This document shows positions 1-6,583 of a DNA stretch of 13,233 bases, piece by piece. Below the pieces are notes generated by a model that was not told where the DNA came from, did not search any database, and worked only from the letters and a program-made list of their open reading frames with translations. Positions within the stretch are counted from its first letter, which is position 1, and the number at the start of each line of letters is the position of its first letter. The position numbers and the translations under genes are program-made. The stretch is taken from the NCBI GenBank assembly GCA_009784085.1, contig WRCJ01000044.1, positions 1 through 13,233 of the forward strand, given 5' to 3'. This stretch comes from Oscillospiraceae bacterium. Its GTDB lineage: Bacteria; Bacillota; Clostridia; Oscillospirales; UBA929.

Positions 1-70
1 CGGCGGGACGCGCAGGGGCGCGTCCCCTACGGACGGGGGACGTCGGCGTGGGGTGCGCGTCGGCGGCGGC
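1..70. repeat. GC-rich hairpin-bearing dispersed repeat (left copy)
   Basis: No gene is seen here. Positions 5-13 (GGGACGCGC) and 18-26 (GCGCGTCCC) form a perfect 9-bp stem with a 4-nt loop. The stem is followed by CCTACGGACGGGGGACGT and a GGCG-rich tail. The same order (hairpin with a CAGGG loop, then CCTACG, GGACGGGGG, ACGT, and a GC-rich tail) occurs in the 71-bp units at 13081-13233, so the two are related. The hairpin lies just past the end of argS and could act as a transcript 3' end on the minus strand, but there is no T-run on that side, so it does not look like a standard intrinsic terminator. The element may continue beyond the window edge. Confidence 0.7.
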
Positions 71-1765
71 CTACATATGGTCCGGCGTGGATACGCCCAA
101 CAGGGACAATGCGTTGCGTAGGACTTGGCGTACGCAGGAGGCCATTAGCAGCCTGGCTTCGGCCAGCTGTTTTTCCGCGCCTTTGATCCGGTGGGCGTTA
201 TAGAACCGATGGAAGGCGCCAGCCAATTCTATCACGTAGCGGTTGACGCGCGAGGGATCCAAATGCTGGGCGGCCAGCCGCAGTTCCTCTGGGTAGGCGG
301 CCAAACATTTAATGAGCGCGCGCTCTTCCGGTTTTTGCAGCAGATCCAACTGGGCTTCCTGGGCATCCGGCACAGGAAACCCTTCTTCGCGTAGCTTTTC
401 CATCAGGCTGGCGATGCGCGCGTGGGCGTACTGCACATAGTACACCGGGTTGTTTGGATCCTGGCGCACCGCTAGCCCCAGGTCGAATTCCAAGTGGGAG
501 TCGGCTTGGCGTTGGTTGAAAAAGAATCGCGCCGCGTCCACGGATATCTCATCCAGCAGATCGGCCAGCGTGATGGCCTGCCCGGTGCGCTTGGACATCT
601 TGACCGCCTCGCCGTCCCGGACGAAGCGCACCATCTGCATGAGCACCACCCGTAGACGTTCCGGATCGATGCCCAGCGCGGCCATGGCCGCCTTCATCCG
701 AAGAACGTGGCCATGGTGGTCGGCGCCCCAGACATCGATGACGATGTCGAACGCGCGCTCGATGAATTTGTCGCGGTGGTAGGCGATGTCCACGGCGTAG
801 TAGGTGTAGAAACCGTTGGACTTGACCAGGACCTCGTCCTTATCCCCCCCATAATCGGTCGCCCGGAACCACAACGCCCCGTCTTTGTCATAGGTCGCAT
901 CCTTTTGTGTCAAATAATCGATGGTTTCTTTGATATATCCGCTATTATGTAGCGAAGATTCGGCATACCATGTATCATAGTGGATGCGGTAGCGTTCCAG
1001 ATCGCTTTGCATCCGGGCGACATTTTGGGGCAGGGCGAAATCGACGAGTTCCTGGCGGCGTCCCTCCGCCGGTATCCCCAGCAACCTATCTCCTTCCCCC
1101 TCCCCTTCCCTTTCGATGAAGGCTAAGGCAAAATCCTTGATATACGCGCCGTGATACCCATCCTCCGGGAAGGCGGCCTCCTGCCCCAATGCCTGCAAAT
1201 AGCGGGCTTCCAGGGATTTCCCAAATAGATCGACCTGGTGCCCGGCATCGTTGAGGTAAAACTCCCGCCCTACGTCATATCCGACGGCGCCCAAGATCGA
1301 CGCCAAGGAATCCCCCAGCACGCCGCCGCGGGCGTTGCCTGTGGTCATGGGGCCGGTAGGATTGGCCGACACAAATTCCACCATGACTTTTTTGCCGGCG
1401 CGCGTGTTGGCTATGCCGTATTCGTCACCCCGCGCGGTGATGTTGCGCAGGACGGCGGCGTACCAGCGGTCGGAGAGGCGGGCGTTGAGGAAACCGTAAC
1501 CGCCGACTTCCAAAGAGGAAAAATAAGAATCGCGCAAATCCGCGCACCGCGCCACCGCCTCCGCCATGTCGCGTGGCGCAATCCCTATCGCTTTGGCGTT
1601 CGCCAAGGCAAAATTGGATGCCCAGTCCCCTCGGGTAGGGTCCCTGGGCGGTTCGACTTCGGCCGTGCAGGCGCCCGGGGGCAACGCCCCCTCGGAGACC
1701 GCTTGGCCGTAGGCGGTTAGTATGATTTGCCTGAGCGCGTCTTTAGCGGCCTGTACATCGTTCAT
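71..1765 (-). CDS. argS: Arginyl-tRNA synthetase
   Basis: This cytosolic class I aminoacyl-tRNA synthetase charges tRNA-Arg with arginine using ATP. Its 564 residues are normal for the family. An N-terminal Add-1-like domain (about 1-100) precedes the Rossmann catalytic core, which starts at FVSANPTGP (residues 130-138). The KMSKS loop is present as KMSKR (389-393), and a C-terminal DALR anticodon-binding domain (about 445-564) contains YVQYAHARI and YNAHRI. The HIGH signature normally reads PTGPLHVGHARG; here it is PTGPMTTGNARGG (T141 T142 G143 N144), so both histidines are absent although the flanks are conserved. A small acidic repeat, EREGEGEGD, lies in a variable part of the core. The ATG at 1763-1765 has a GGAG about 8 nt upstream. 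It is the last gene of the leftward murI-DUF1934-argS group. The family assignment is secure; the active-site variation is the oddity. Confidence 0.97.
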   Translation of the reverse strand: MNDVQAAKDALRQIILTAYGQAVSEGALPPGACTAEVEPPRDPTRGDWASNFALANAKAIGIAPRDMAEAVARCADLRDSYFSSLEVGGYGFLNARLSDRWYAAVLRNITARGDEYGIANTRAGKKVMVEFVSANPTGPMTTGNARGGVLGDSLASILGAVGYDVGREFYLNDAGHQVDLFGKSLEARYLQALGQEAAFPEDGYHGAYIKDFALAFIEREGEGEGDRLLGIPAEGRRQELVDFALPQNVARMQSDLERYRIHYDTWYAESSLHNSGYIKETIDYLTQKDATYDKDGALWFRATDYGGDKDEVLVKSNGFYTYYAVDIAYHRDKFIERAFDIVIDVWGADHHGHVLRMKAAMAALGIDPERLRVVLMQMVRFVRDGEAVKMSKRTGQAITLADLLDEISVDAARFFFNQRQADSHLEFDLGLAVRQDPNNPVYYVQYAHARIASLMEKLREEGFPVPDAQEAQLDLLQKPEERALIKCLAAYPEELRLAAQHLDPSRVNRYVIELAGAFHRFYNAHRIKGAEKQLAEARLLMASCVRQVLRNALSLLGVSTPDHM

Positions 1766-1782
1766 ACATTCGCTCCGCTTTC

Positions 1783-1811
1783 TACGATTTACGATTTTAG
1801 ATTACGATTTC
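1783..1811. repeat. Short ACGATTT repeat at the DUF1934 stop / argS spacer
   Basis: TACGATTT occurs at 1783-1790 and 1803-1810, with an overlapping ACGATTTT at 1791-1798. Read on the minus strand, the direction of the genes, it is an AAATCGTAA-type repeat that contains the DUF1934 stop codon (TAA, 1802-1804). Further TAA/TAG triplets follow, giving stops in all three frames before the argS ribosome-binding site. Confidence 0.65.
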
Positions 1812-2233
1812 AAGGAAGAGACGTTGACCGTGATTCTGTTGAGCCCGGTGAACGCCTGGTCGATTTCCAGTTCGTAGTCCACCTCGATTTTTCCGCCATC
1901 GTCCGTGAGGGAGGCACTGACGCGGCTGGCGCTGACCCCCACAGTCATGGGAACCTCCCCTGTTTCGTAGTAGGACAGATGTCGCTGCCCCTGCTCGAAG
2001 ATCATATGGGAACACACATCCCCCATGCGGGACAGCACGACACGGGGTCCTTCCACGCGCAATGTCGTCGTGGTGCCTTCCATGCCGGTCAGCTCGCTTT
2101 CGCGGTATGTGATCATGTAGTCGCCGCCCTCCCTGGAGAAGTGGCCCGGCGTTATTAGCTCTATCTGATCAAGTCCATCGGACTCTGATAATAATTGTCG
2201 CCCCTGAATGGAGATCAATACGTTTCTGTCCAT
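1802..2233 (-). CDS. DUF1934 (YwiB-like) beta-barrel protein
   Basis: A 143-residue soluble protein with no signal peptide or membrane segment. It is recognised as DUF1934 by the run YRESELTGMEGTTTT (about 43-57), followed by MIFEQGQRHLSYYETGEVPM and MTVGV, and a C-terminal alternating pattern (KIEVDYELEIDQ). Members are calycin-like beta-barrels of unknown biochemical role. The family often sits beside argS in Bacillota, as ywiB does in Bacillus subtilis, and that order is kept here. The start at 2231-2233 has a GAGGGGG about 10 nt upstream on the minus strand. The gene is probably co-transcribed with murI (49-nt gap) and argS (36-nt gap). Its stop codon lies inside a short ACGATTT-type repeat. 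The function is not known; the association with argS suggests a translation or amino-acid link, which is inference only. Confidence 0.88.
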   Translation of the reverse strand: MDRNVLISIQGRQLLSESDGLDQIELITPGHFSREGGDYMITYRESELTGMEGTTTTLRVEGPRVVLSRMGDVCSHMIFEQGQRHLSYYETGEVPMTVGVSASRVSASLTDDGGKIEVDYELEIDQAFTGLNRITVNVSSLKS

Positions 2234-2282
2234 ACCCGTTTTGCCCCCTCTAAGTCACCATATACTATCCATTGTACCACGA

Positions 2283-3209
2283 CTATCCTTTGATGTCTAC
2301 CTTTTGTATGGGGCCATCCAGCGGATGCCCTAAAAAAAGTTCGGCGTTCTGCGCGTACCTGTCTGGGCAGTCGCTGACAAAATAGAGTCGCGCGCCGCGT
2401 TCGCCGCATGTGTCACGTTCGCCGCATGTGTCGTGTGCGCCGTGTGCGACGCATCCTCCCTCGACAGCCGCGGCCTCCCCGGGCAGGGTCTCCCCGGGCA
2501 ACGATCGGGCGGCCGCCCGCGCCACCGCCTCGCCGGAGTCGATCAAGGCCACCTCCGACCCCACGATCTCCGCAATGAGCCCCGACAGCAGGGGAAAGTG
2601 CGTACAGCCCAGGATGAGGGTGTCCACCCGCGCTTCCATCACCGGCTGCAGGTATTCCTGAAGGATAATCGTTGCGGCCAGATCCCCCTTTTTCCCGCGC
2701 CCGTTTTCTACCAGCGATACCAACAGTGGACATGCCTGGGATGTCAGCTCGACAGTGGGATCCAACGCCTGGGCGGTTTTCTCATAGGCGCCTGACGCCA
2801 CCGCCGCCTGGGTGGCCAGCAAGCCTATCCGTCCGTTGCGCGTCGCTTTTACCGCCGACCGGGTTGATGGTTCCACCACGCCCAGCAACGGGAAGGGATA
2901 GGCGCCGCCCAGCGCGGGCAGGCAAGCCGTGCTGGCCGTGCCGCAGGCTATCACCAGCATCTTTATGTCGAAGCCTTGCAAAAAGGCAATGTTTTGCCGC
3001 AGGTACTTGTGGATCAACTGCGGGGAGCGCGTGCCGTACGGCAACCTGGCCGTGTCCCCGAAGAAGACCAAATCCTCATTGGGTAACAACGTATCCAATG
3101 CCCGCACGGCTGTTAGCCCCCCCAAGCCGGAGTCGAAAACGCCTATGGGGCGTTTGGCGCGGGCTATGTGTGGTTGTGCGGCGATGGCAAACGCCCCCTT
3201 CTTAAACAT
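2283..3209 (-). CDS. murI: Glutamate racemase
   Basis: Converts L-glutamate to D-glutamate for the peptidoglycan stem peptide, without a cofactor. The 308 residues are slightly longer than usual (about 260-290), owing to an N-terminal extension of about 20 residues and a C-terminal loop insertion. Family signatures are PIGVFDSGLGGLT with the acid/base region D26-S27, GDTARLPYGTRS (51-62), the first catalytic cysteine C89 in VIACGTAST, and the second, C202, in LGCTHFPLL. The insertion is a six-residue tandem duplication, DTCGER twice (260-271), encoded by an 18-bp repeat; it adds two cysteines outside the active site. The ATG at 3207-3209 has only a weak Shine-Dalgarno, so a start a few codons downstream is possible, although no ATG follows before the conserved core. 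It heads the leftward murI-DUF1934-argS group, with a promoter about 200 nt upstream. Confidence 0.95.
   Translation of the reverse strand: MFKKGAFAIAAQPHIARAKRPIGVFDSGLGGLTAVRALDTLLPNEDLVFFGDTARLPYGTRSPQLIHKYLRQNIAFLQGFDIKMLVIACGTASTACLPALGGAYPFPLLGVVEPSTRSAVKATRNGRIGLLATQAAVASGAYEKTAQALDPTVELTSQACPLLVSLVENGRGKKGDLAATIILQEYLQPVMEARVDTLILGCTHFPLLSGLIAEIVGSEVALIDSGEAVARAAARSLPGETLPGEAAAVEGGCVAHGAHDTCGERDTCGERGARLYFVSDCPDRYAQNAELFLGHPLDGPIQKVDIKG
2398..2433. repeat. 18-bp in-frame tandem duplication inside murI
   Basis: CGTTCGCCGCATGTGTCA (2398-2415) is followed immediately by the same 18 bases with one change at the last position (2416-2433). The period is a multiple of three, so the reading frame is kept and the peptide DTCGER is duplicated. 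A looser GTGCGCCGTGTGCG repeat follows at about 2435-2449 and encodes AHGAH. Confidence 0.9.
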
Positions 3210-3421
3210 AATTTCTAAACAATCTGTTAAATGCTCGCCTAACTATCCATCTTGTAATTCCTAATCAATTTAGGTGTATTCAATTTATATATTTAGTTGT
3301 TTTATATTTTATCTCGTTATATTTTTTCCCCTCTTGTTGCAATGGTTTGCTATTATTCGCATTTTTCGCCGTTTTCCCCCCAGCAATCTCCCTGCATGAA
3401 ATATTCATACCGGAACGCGGG
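3210..3421 (-). other. AT-rich leader of murI
   Basis: About 210 bases between the inferred murI transcription start (near 3415) and the murI start codon. The part from about 3228 to 3348 is strikingly AT-rich for this GC-rich window, with runs such as TTTATATATTT and TTTTATATTTTATC. On the minus strand a 41-codon ATG-started frame could be read through it, but it has no Shine-Dalgarno and its composition is that of AT-rich noncoding DNA, so I do not call it a gene. No known riboswitch or T-box could be recognised. Confidence 0.5.
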
Positions 3422-3449
3422 ATAATGGCGCGATTTTTTCCGCTGTCAA
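3422..3449 (-). promoter_or_regulatory. Sigma-A-type promoter for murI-DUF1934-argS
   Basis: On the minus strand a perfect -35 TTGACA (complement of 3444-3449) is followed after 16 bp by CATTAT (complement of 3422-3427), a 4/6 match to the -10 consensus. It lies just downstream of secA and points at murI. The -35 is very good and the -10 only fair. No intrinsic terminator was seen between secA and this site, so some readthrough from secA is possible. Confidence 0.6.
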
Positions 3450-3470
3450 GGGAATCTGCTTTACACCCTC

Positions 3471-3510
3471 AATTCGCCTCGATTCGCCTCGATTCACGTC
3501 AATTCGCCTC
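3471..3510. repeat. 10-bp tandem repeat spanning the secA stop codon
   Basis: Four consecutive decamers: AATTCGCCTC, GATTCGCCTC, GATTCACGTC, AATTCGCCTC. On the minus strand the last copy encodes the final residues of SecA (EAN) and the stop TGA lies at the copy junction (3499-3501). The other three copies are outside the gene. Confidence 0.85.
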
Positions 3511-6252
3511 TCCTGGGTCGAACCCGCAGCATTTCTTGTATTTCTTGCCGCTACCGCAGGGACAGGGGTCGTTGCGGCCGACCTTTTGGGCGACGGTTTT
3601 GCGCACCGGCCTCTTTCTATCCGACCCGTCGGATTGGCCTGTCGAGGTGACCTTCGCCACTTGCTCCCGCTTGGGTCCTTCCTGGCCCCTGACCTGCGCG
3701 GTGAACACGTGGCGCACCGTATCCTCTCGAATGGCGGCGATCATCTCGTCGAACATCTCGAAGCCCTCGCTCTTGTACGCGACGACCGGATCCATCTGGG
3801 CGTAGGCGCGCAACCCGATGCCTTGGCGTAGCTCATGCATCGCGTCGATATGATCCATCCAGTGGCTGTCAACCATCTTGAGCAGGACGACCCGCTCCAG
3901 CTCGCGCATGATACCCGGCCCTAGCGCCGCCTCTCGCTCTGCGAGGGCCTTCATAGCTTTGTCCTGCAACAACTCGGAGACTTTGTTCGGCGTCATTTTC
4001 CGCAATTCGCCCTCTGGGATGTCCATCTCGCCGCGCCTGAGGAACATGCCTTCGAAAGGCTGGACTACCGCGCTTAAACTGGCGGGATCGAAAAAGCGCA
4101 TCTCCCCGCTGAGGCGGCGCACCGCCTGATCGGCGATACCCTTGACCATCTCGACGATACTTTCATGCAAGTCCTCTCCGTCCAGCACCTTTTTGCGCTG
4201 GCCGTAAATGATCTCCCGCTGGCGGTTCATCACGTCATCGTAATCCAATACATGCTTGCGCGACTGGAAGTTGCGCGACTCCACCCGTTTTTGGGCGTTT
4301 TCGATGCCGTTGGAGAGGATCTTCTGGTCGATGGGGGTGTCCTCGTCCATGCCCAACGCGCTCAGCATCCCGGAGACGCGGGAAACGCCGAACACGCGCA
4401 TGAGGTCGTCTTCCAGCGATATCAAAAACCTGGATCCACCCGGGTCGCCCTGGCGGCCGGCCCGCCCCCGCAGCTGGTTGTCGATGCGCCGCGATTCATG
4501 CCGCTCGGTACCCACGATGAACAGCCCGCCGGCTTCGCGGACCTTGTCGGCTTCCACGGCGATAGCCTCTTTGCGCTCCGCCAGCCGTTCCCGGTACAGG
4601 GCGCGGGCCTCTATGATTTCCTCGTTGTCGGTTTCCGCGTACCCCGTGGCTTCTGTGATAATCTCCTCCGGTATGCCACGCTTGCGCAAGTCGGCCACGG
4701 CTAAGTATTCCGCGTTGCCGCCCAGCATGATGTCGGTGCCGCGCCCGGCCATGTTGGTCGCCACGGTCACCGCGCCCACGTGGCCTGCCTGGGCGACGAT
4801 CTCAGCCTCCTTCTCGTGGTTCTTGGCGTTGAGCAACACATGGGGGATGTTATCGCGGCGCAACAGCTTAGACAGCTCCTCGTTCTTCTCGATGGACACC
4901 GTGCCCACCAGCACGGGCTGCCCCCTTTCATGGCACTCTTTGATCTGACGGACGATGGCCCGTTTCTTGCCCGCGTCAGTCTTGTACACCGCGTCCGTGT
5001 GATCCGCGCGGATCATGGGCTTGTTGGTCGGGATTTCGATGACATCCAGCTTGTATATTGTCGAAAACTCTTCCTGCTCGGTCATGGCCGTGCCGGTCAT
5101 GCCGGATAGTTTGTCGTACATGCGGAAATAGTTCTGGAAGGTGATGGTCGCCAGCGTTTTGCTCTCGCGCTCGACCTTGACGCCCTCCTTGGCCTCGATA
5201 GCCTGGTGCAAGCCCTCCGAATAGCGGCGGCCAAACATCAGGCGGCCTGTGAACTCGTCGACGATGATGACCTCGCCTTCGCGCACGACGTAGTCGGTAT
5301 CCCTCTGCATGAGCCCGTGGGCCCGTATGGCTTGGTTGATATGGTGGGCGATGGTGACATTCTCCGAATCGGAGAGGTTGTTCAGCCCGAAATACTTCTC
5401 GCTCTTGGCCGTGCCGCTGGGGGTGAGCGTGACCGCGCGAGCCTTCTCGTCCACCACGTAGTCGCCGTCGATGTCGTCGTGCTCCACCTTGGCGTCCAGC
5501 TCCACCACTTTGACGCGGCGCAGACCGGCGGCCAAACGGTTGGCGCGTTCGTACAAATCGGTGGACTTTTCGCCTTGCCCGGAGATGATCAGCGGCGTGC
5601 GCGCCTCGTCTATCAGGATGGAGTCCACCTCGTCGACAATGGCAAAAGAGTGTCCGCGCTGCACCTGATATTCCTTATAAATAGCCATATTGTCGCGCAG
5701 GTAGTCGAACCCGAACTCGTTGTTGGTGCCGTATGTAATGTCTGCGGCGTATGCCTTCTGCCGGTCGGAAGGCTCCACGCCGTGTACGATCAGCCCCACC
5801 GTAAGGCCCAGATAGCGGTAGACCTTCCCCATCCACTCGGAATGGTAGCGGGCGAGGTAATCATTCACCGTGACGATGTGTACGCCATTGCCGGTTAGTC
5901 CGTTGAGATACGCCGGCAGCGTGGCCACCAGGGTCTTCCCCTCGCCGGTGCGCATCTCGGCGATGCGCCCTTGGTGCAGGACCATGCCGCCTATCAGCTG
6001 CACCCGGAAATGCCGCAGCCCCAGCACCCGCTCCGATGCCTCGCGCACCGTGGCAAATGCCTCGGGGAGGATGGCTTCCGTTTCCTCGCCATCCGCCAGC
6101 CTCTTTTTGAAAATATCGGTCATGCCGCGCAGCTCGCCGTCGGACAGTTTGCGATAGTCGCCCTCCAGTGCCTCGATCTGGTTGACGATTGGCGTGAGCC
6201 GTTTGAGTTCCCTGTCCGAGTGTGAGCCGAACACCTTCGAAATCAGTCCCAT
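3499..6252 (-). CDS. secA: Preprotein translocase ATPase SecA
   Basis: The motor of the Sec pathway: it binds unfolded preproteins and pushes them through SecYEG by ATP hydrolysis, at the cytosolic face of the membrane. At 917 residues it is a full-length SecA. Visible features are Walker A RTGEGKT (101-107), the GTNNEFGFDYLRDNM block (175-189), the DEAD-like DEVD (207-210) followed by SILIDEARTPLIISG, the NBD2 motif NMAGRGTDIMLGG, and QLRGRAGRQGDPG. A helical wing and scaffold region is followed by a C-terminal SEC-C zinc motif, CPC near 897-899 and CC at 908-909, used for SecB or ribosome contact in other bacteria. The ATG at 6250-6252 has AGAGAGG about 9 nt upstream. It is transcribed alone or with murI from a good promoter, divergent from rpsF. 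The gene end runs into a 10-bp tandem repeat. Confidence 0.98.
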   Translation of the reverse strand: MGLISKVFGSHSDRELKRLTPIVNQIEALEGDYRKLSDGELRGMTDIFKKRLADGEETEAILPEAFATVREASERVLGLRHFRVQLIGGMVLHQGRIAEMRTGEGKTLVATLPAYLNGLTGNGVHIVTVNDYLARYHSEWMGKVYRYLGLTVGLIVHGVEPSDRQKAYAADITYGTNNEFGFDYLRDNMAIYKEYQVQRGHSFAIVDEVDSILIDEARTPLIISGQGEKSTDLYERANRLAAGLRRVKVVELDAKVEHDDIDGDYVVDEKARAVTLTPSGTAKSEKYFGLNNLSDSENVTIAHHINQAIRAHGLMQRDTDYVVREGEVIIVDEFTGRLMFGRRYSEGLHQAIEAKEGVKVERESKTLATITFQNYFRMYDKLSGMTGTAMTEQEEFSTIYKLDVIEIPTNKPMIRADHTDAVYKTDAGKKRAIVRQIKECHERGQPVLVGTVSIEKNEELSKLLRRDNIPHVLLNAKNHEKEAEIVAQAGHVGAVTVATNMAGRGTDIMLGGNAEYLAVADLRKRGIPEEIITEATGYAETDNEEIIEARALYRERLAERKEAIAVEADKVREAGGLFIVGTERHESRRIDNQLRGRAGRQGDPGGSRFLISLEDDLMRVFGVSRVSGMLSALGMDEDTPIDQKILSNGIENAQKRVESRNFQSRKHVLDYDDVMNRQREIIYGQRKKVLDGEDLHESIVEMVKGIADQAVRRLSGEMRFFDPASLSAVVQPFEGMFLRRGEMDIPEGELRKMTPNKVSELLQDKAMKALAEREAALGPGIMRELERVVLLKMVDSHWMDHIDAMHELRQGIGLRAYAQMDPVVAYKSEGFEMFDEMIAAIREDTVRHVFTAQVRGQEGPKREQVAKVTSTGQSDGSDRKRPVRKTVAQKVGRNDPCPCGSGKKYKKCCGFDPGEAN

Positions 6253-6295
6253 GGGGAATAGCCTCTCTTTCTATTGCAGATACGCCATTGCATCG

Positions 6296-6325
6296 ATTAT
6301 ATCACATAAGGGGAAACCGTGGCAA
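6296..6325 (-). promoter_or_regulatory. Extended -10 promoter for secA
   Basis: On the minus strand TTGCCA (complement of 6320-6325, 5/6 to -35) is followed after 18 bp by a perfect TATAAT (complement of 6296-6301). TG sits one base before the -10, which makes it an extended -10 element. The predicted start near 6289 gives a leader of about 36 nt to the secA ATG. Confidence 0.75.
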
Positions 6326-6348
6326 ACCTTTTTGTCTTTTCGCCATTC

Positions 6349-6465
6349 CATTTTCCCCACGCCCACGCCACTTCCCTACTCCACTTCCCTACTCCACTTC
6401 CCCCACGCACATGCCCACGCCCACGCCATTTTCCCCACACATTTTCCCCACCATTTTCCCCACAC
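6349..6465. repeat. Pyrimidine-rich repeat array between divergent promoters
   Basis: The plus strand is almost free of G here. CATTTTCCCCAC occurs exactly four times: 6349-6360, 6427-6438, 6440-6451 and 6452-6463. The last three are spaced 13 and 12 bp apart. Between the first and second copies lie CCACTTCCCTACT twice in tandem (6368-6380, 6381-6393) plus a partial third, and a hexamer-like GCCCAC repeat (6361-6370 and 6413-6428). The array lies upstream of both the secA and rpsF promoters and ends next to the rpsF -35. It could be an operator array or a slippage-prone simple repeat; the sequence does not decide. Confidence 0.8.
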
Positions 6466-6468
6466 CAT

Positions 6469-6496
6469 TTGACTTTTTCCCATGTTGCTGTATAAT
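6469..6496 (+). promoter_or_regulatory. Sigma-A-type promoter for rpsF-ssb-rpsR
   Basis: TTGACT (6469-6474, 5/6) and a perfect TATAAT (6491-6496) are separated by 16 bp. The predicted start is near 6503, about 80 nt before rpsF. The -35 immediately follows the CATTTTCCCCAC repeat array. Confidence 0.8.
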
Positions 6497-6502
6497 AGTA
6501 CT

Positions 6503-6583
6503 TGTGCCCGAAAAAACATTGTCACGGGTTCCTTGCTTCCGGCTTGCCAACCGGGGGCCATATGTCCAAAAGGAGGTGTAAAC
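6503..6583 (+). promoter_or_regulatory. rpsF operon leader with strong ribosome-binding site
   Basis: This roughly 80-nt leader ends in AGGAGGTG (6571-6578), an almost perfect Shine-Dalgarno 5 nt before the rpsF ATG, which fixes the start at 6584. The middle (about 6525-6560) is GC-rich with complementary segments, for example CCGG/CCGG around CTTGCCAA, and contains ACCG. rpsF leaders in many bacteria carry an S6:S18-binding structure with a conserved CCG bulge. A similar element is possible here, but I could not fold it convincingly by eye. Confidence 0.5.

Noticed and set aside
5..26. Intrinsic terminator for argS
   Set aside because: The 9-bp hairpin is perfect, but the minus-strand side after it reads GCCG with no uridine run, and its sequence places it with the dispersed repeat family.
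1766..1801. T-box riboswitch controlling argS
   Set aside because: The gap before argS is only 36 bases, far too short for a T-box, and no T-box sequence was seen in the murI leader either.
1727..2158. 143-codon frame on the plus strand opposite DUF1934
   Set aside because: The minus-strand frame carries the conserved DUF1934 signature and a good start; the plus-strand frame matches nothing recognisable.
3240..3405. Small 41-codon gene in the murI leader on the minus strand
   Set aside because: No ribosome-binding site, and the predicted peptide (rich in Lys, Asn, Tyr and Ile) is what AT-rich noncoding DNA would encode.
4165..5898. Long open frames on the plus strand opposite secA (for example 4165-4704, 4256-4948 and 5206-5898, up to 230 codons)
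   Set aside because: They mirror the codon bias of secA in a GC-rich gene, show no recognisable domain and have no ribosome-binding site context; secA is unmistakable on the other strand.
6349..6465. Replication origin with DnaA boxes between secA and rpsF
   Set aside because: Every copy differs from TTATCCACA at the same two positions (TTTTCCCCA), there is no AT-rich unwinding element beside them, and no dnaA or dnaN is nearby.
6482..6583. In-frame upstream start that would add 34 residues to S6
   Set aside because: It overlaps the promoter -10 and has no Shine-Dalgarno, while AGGAGGTG sits right before the ATG at 6584, where S6 homology begins.
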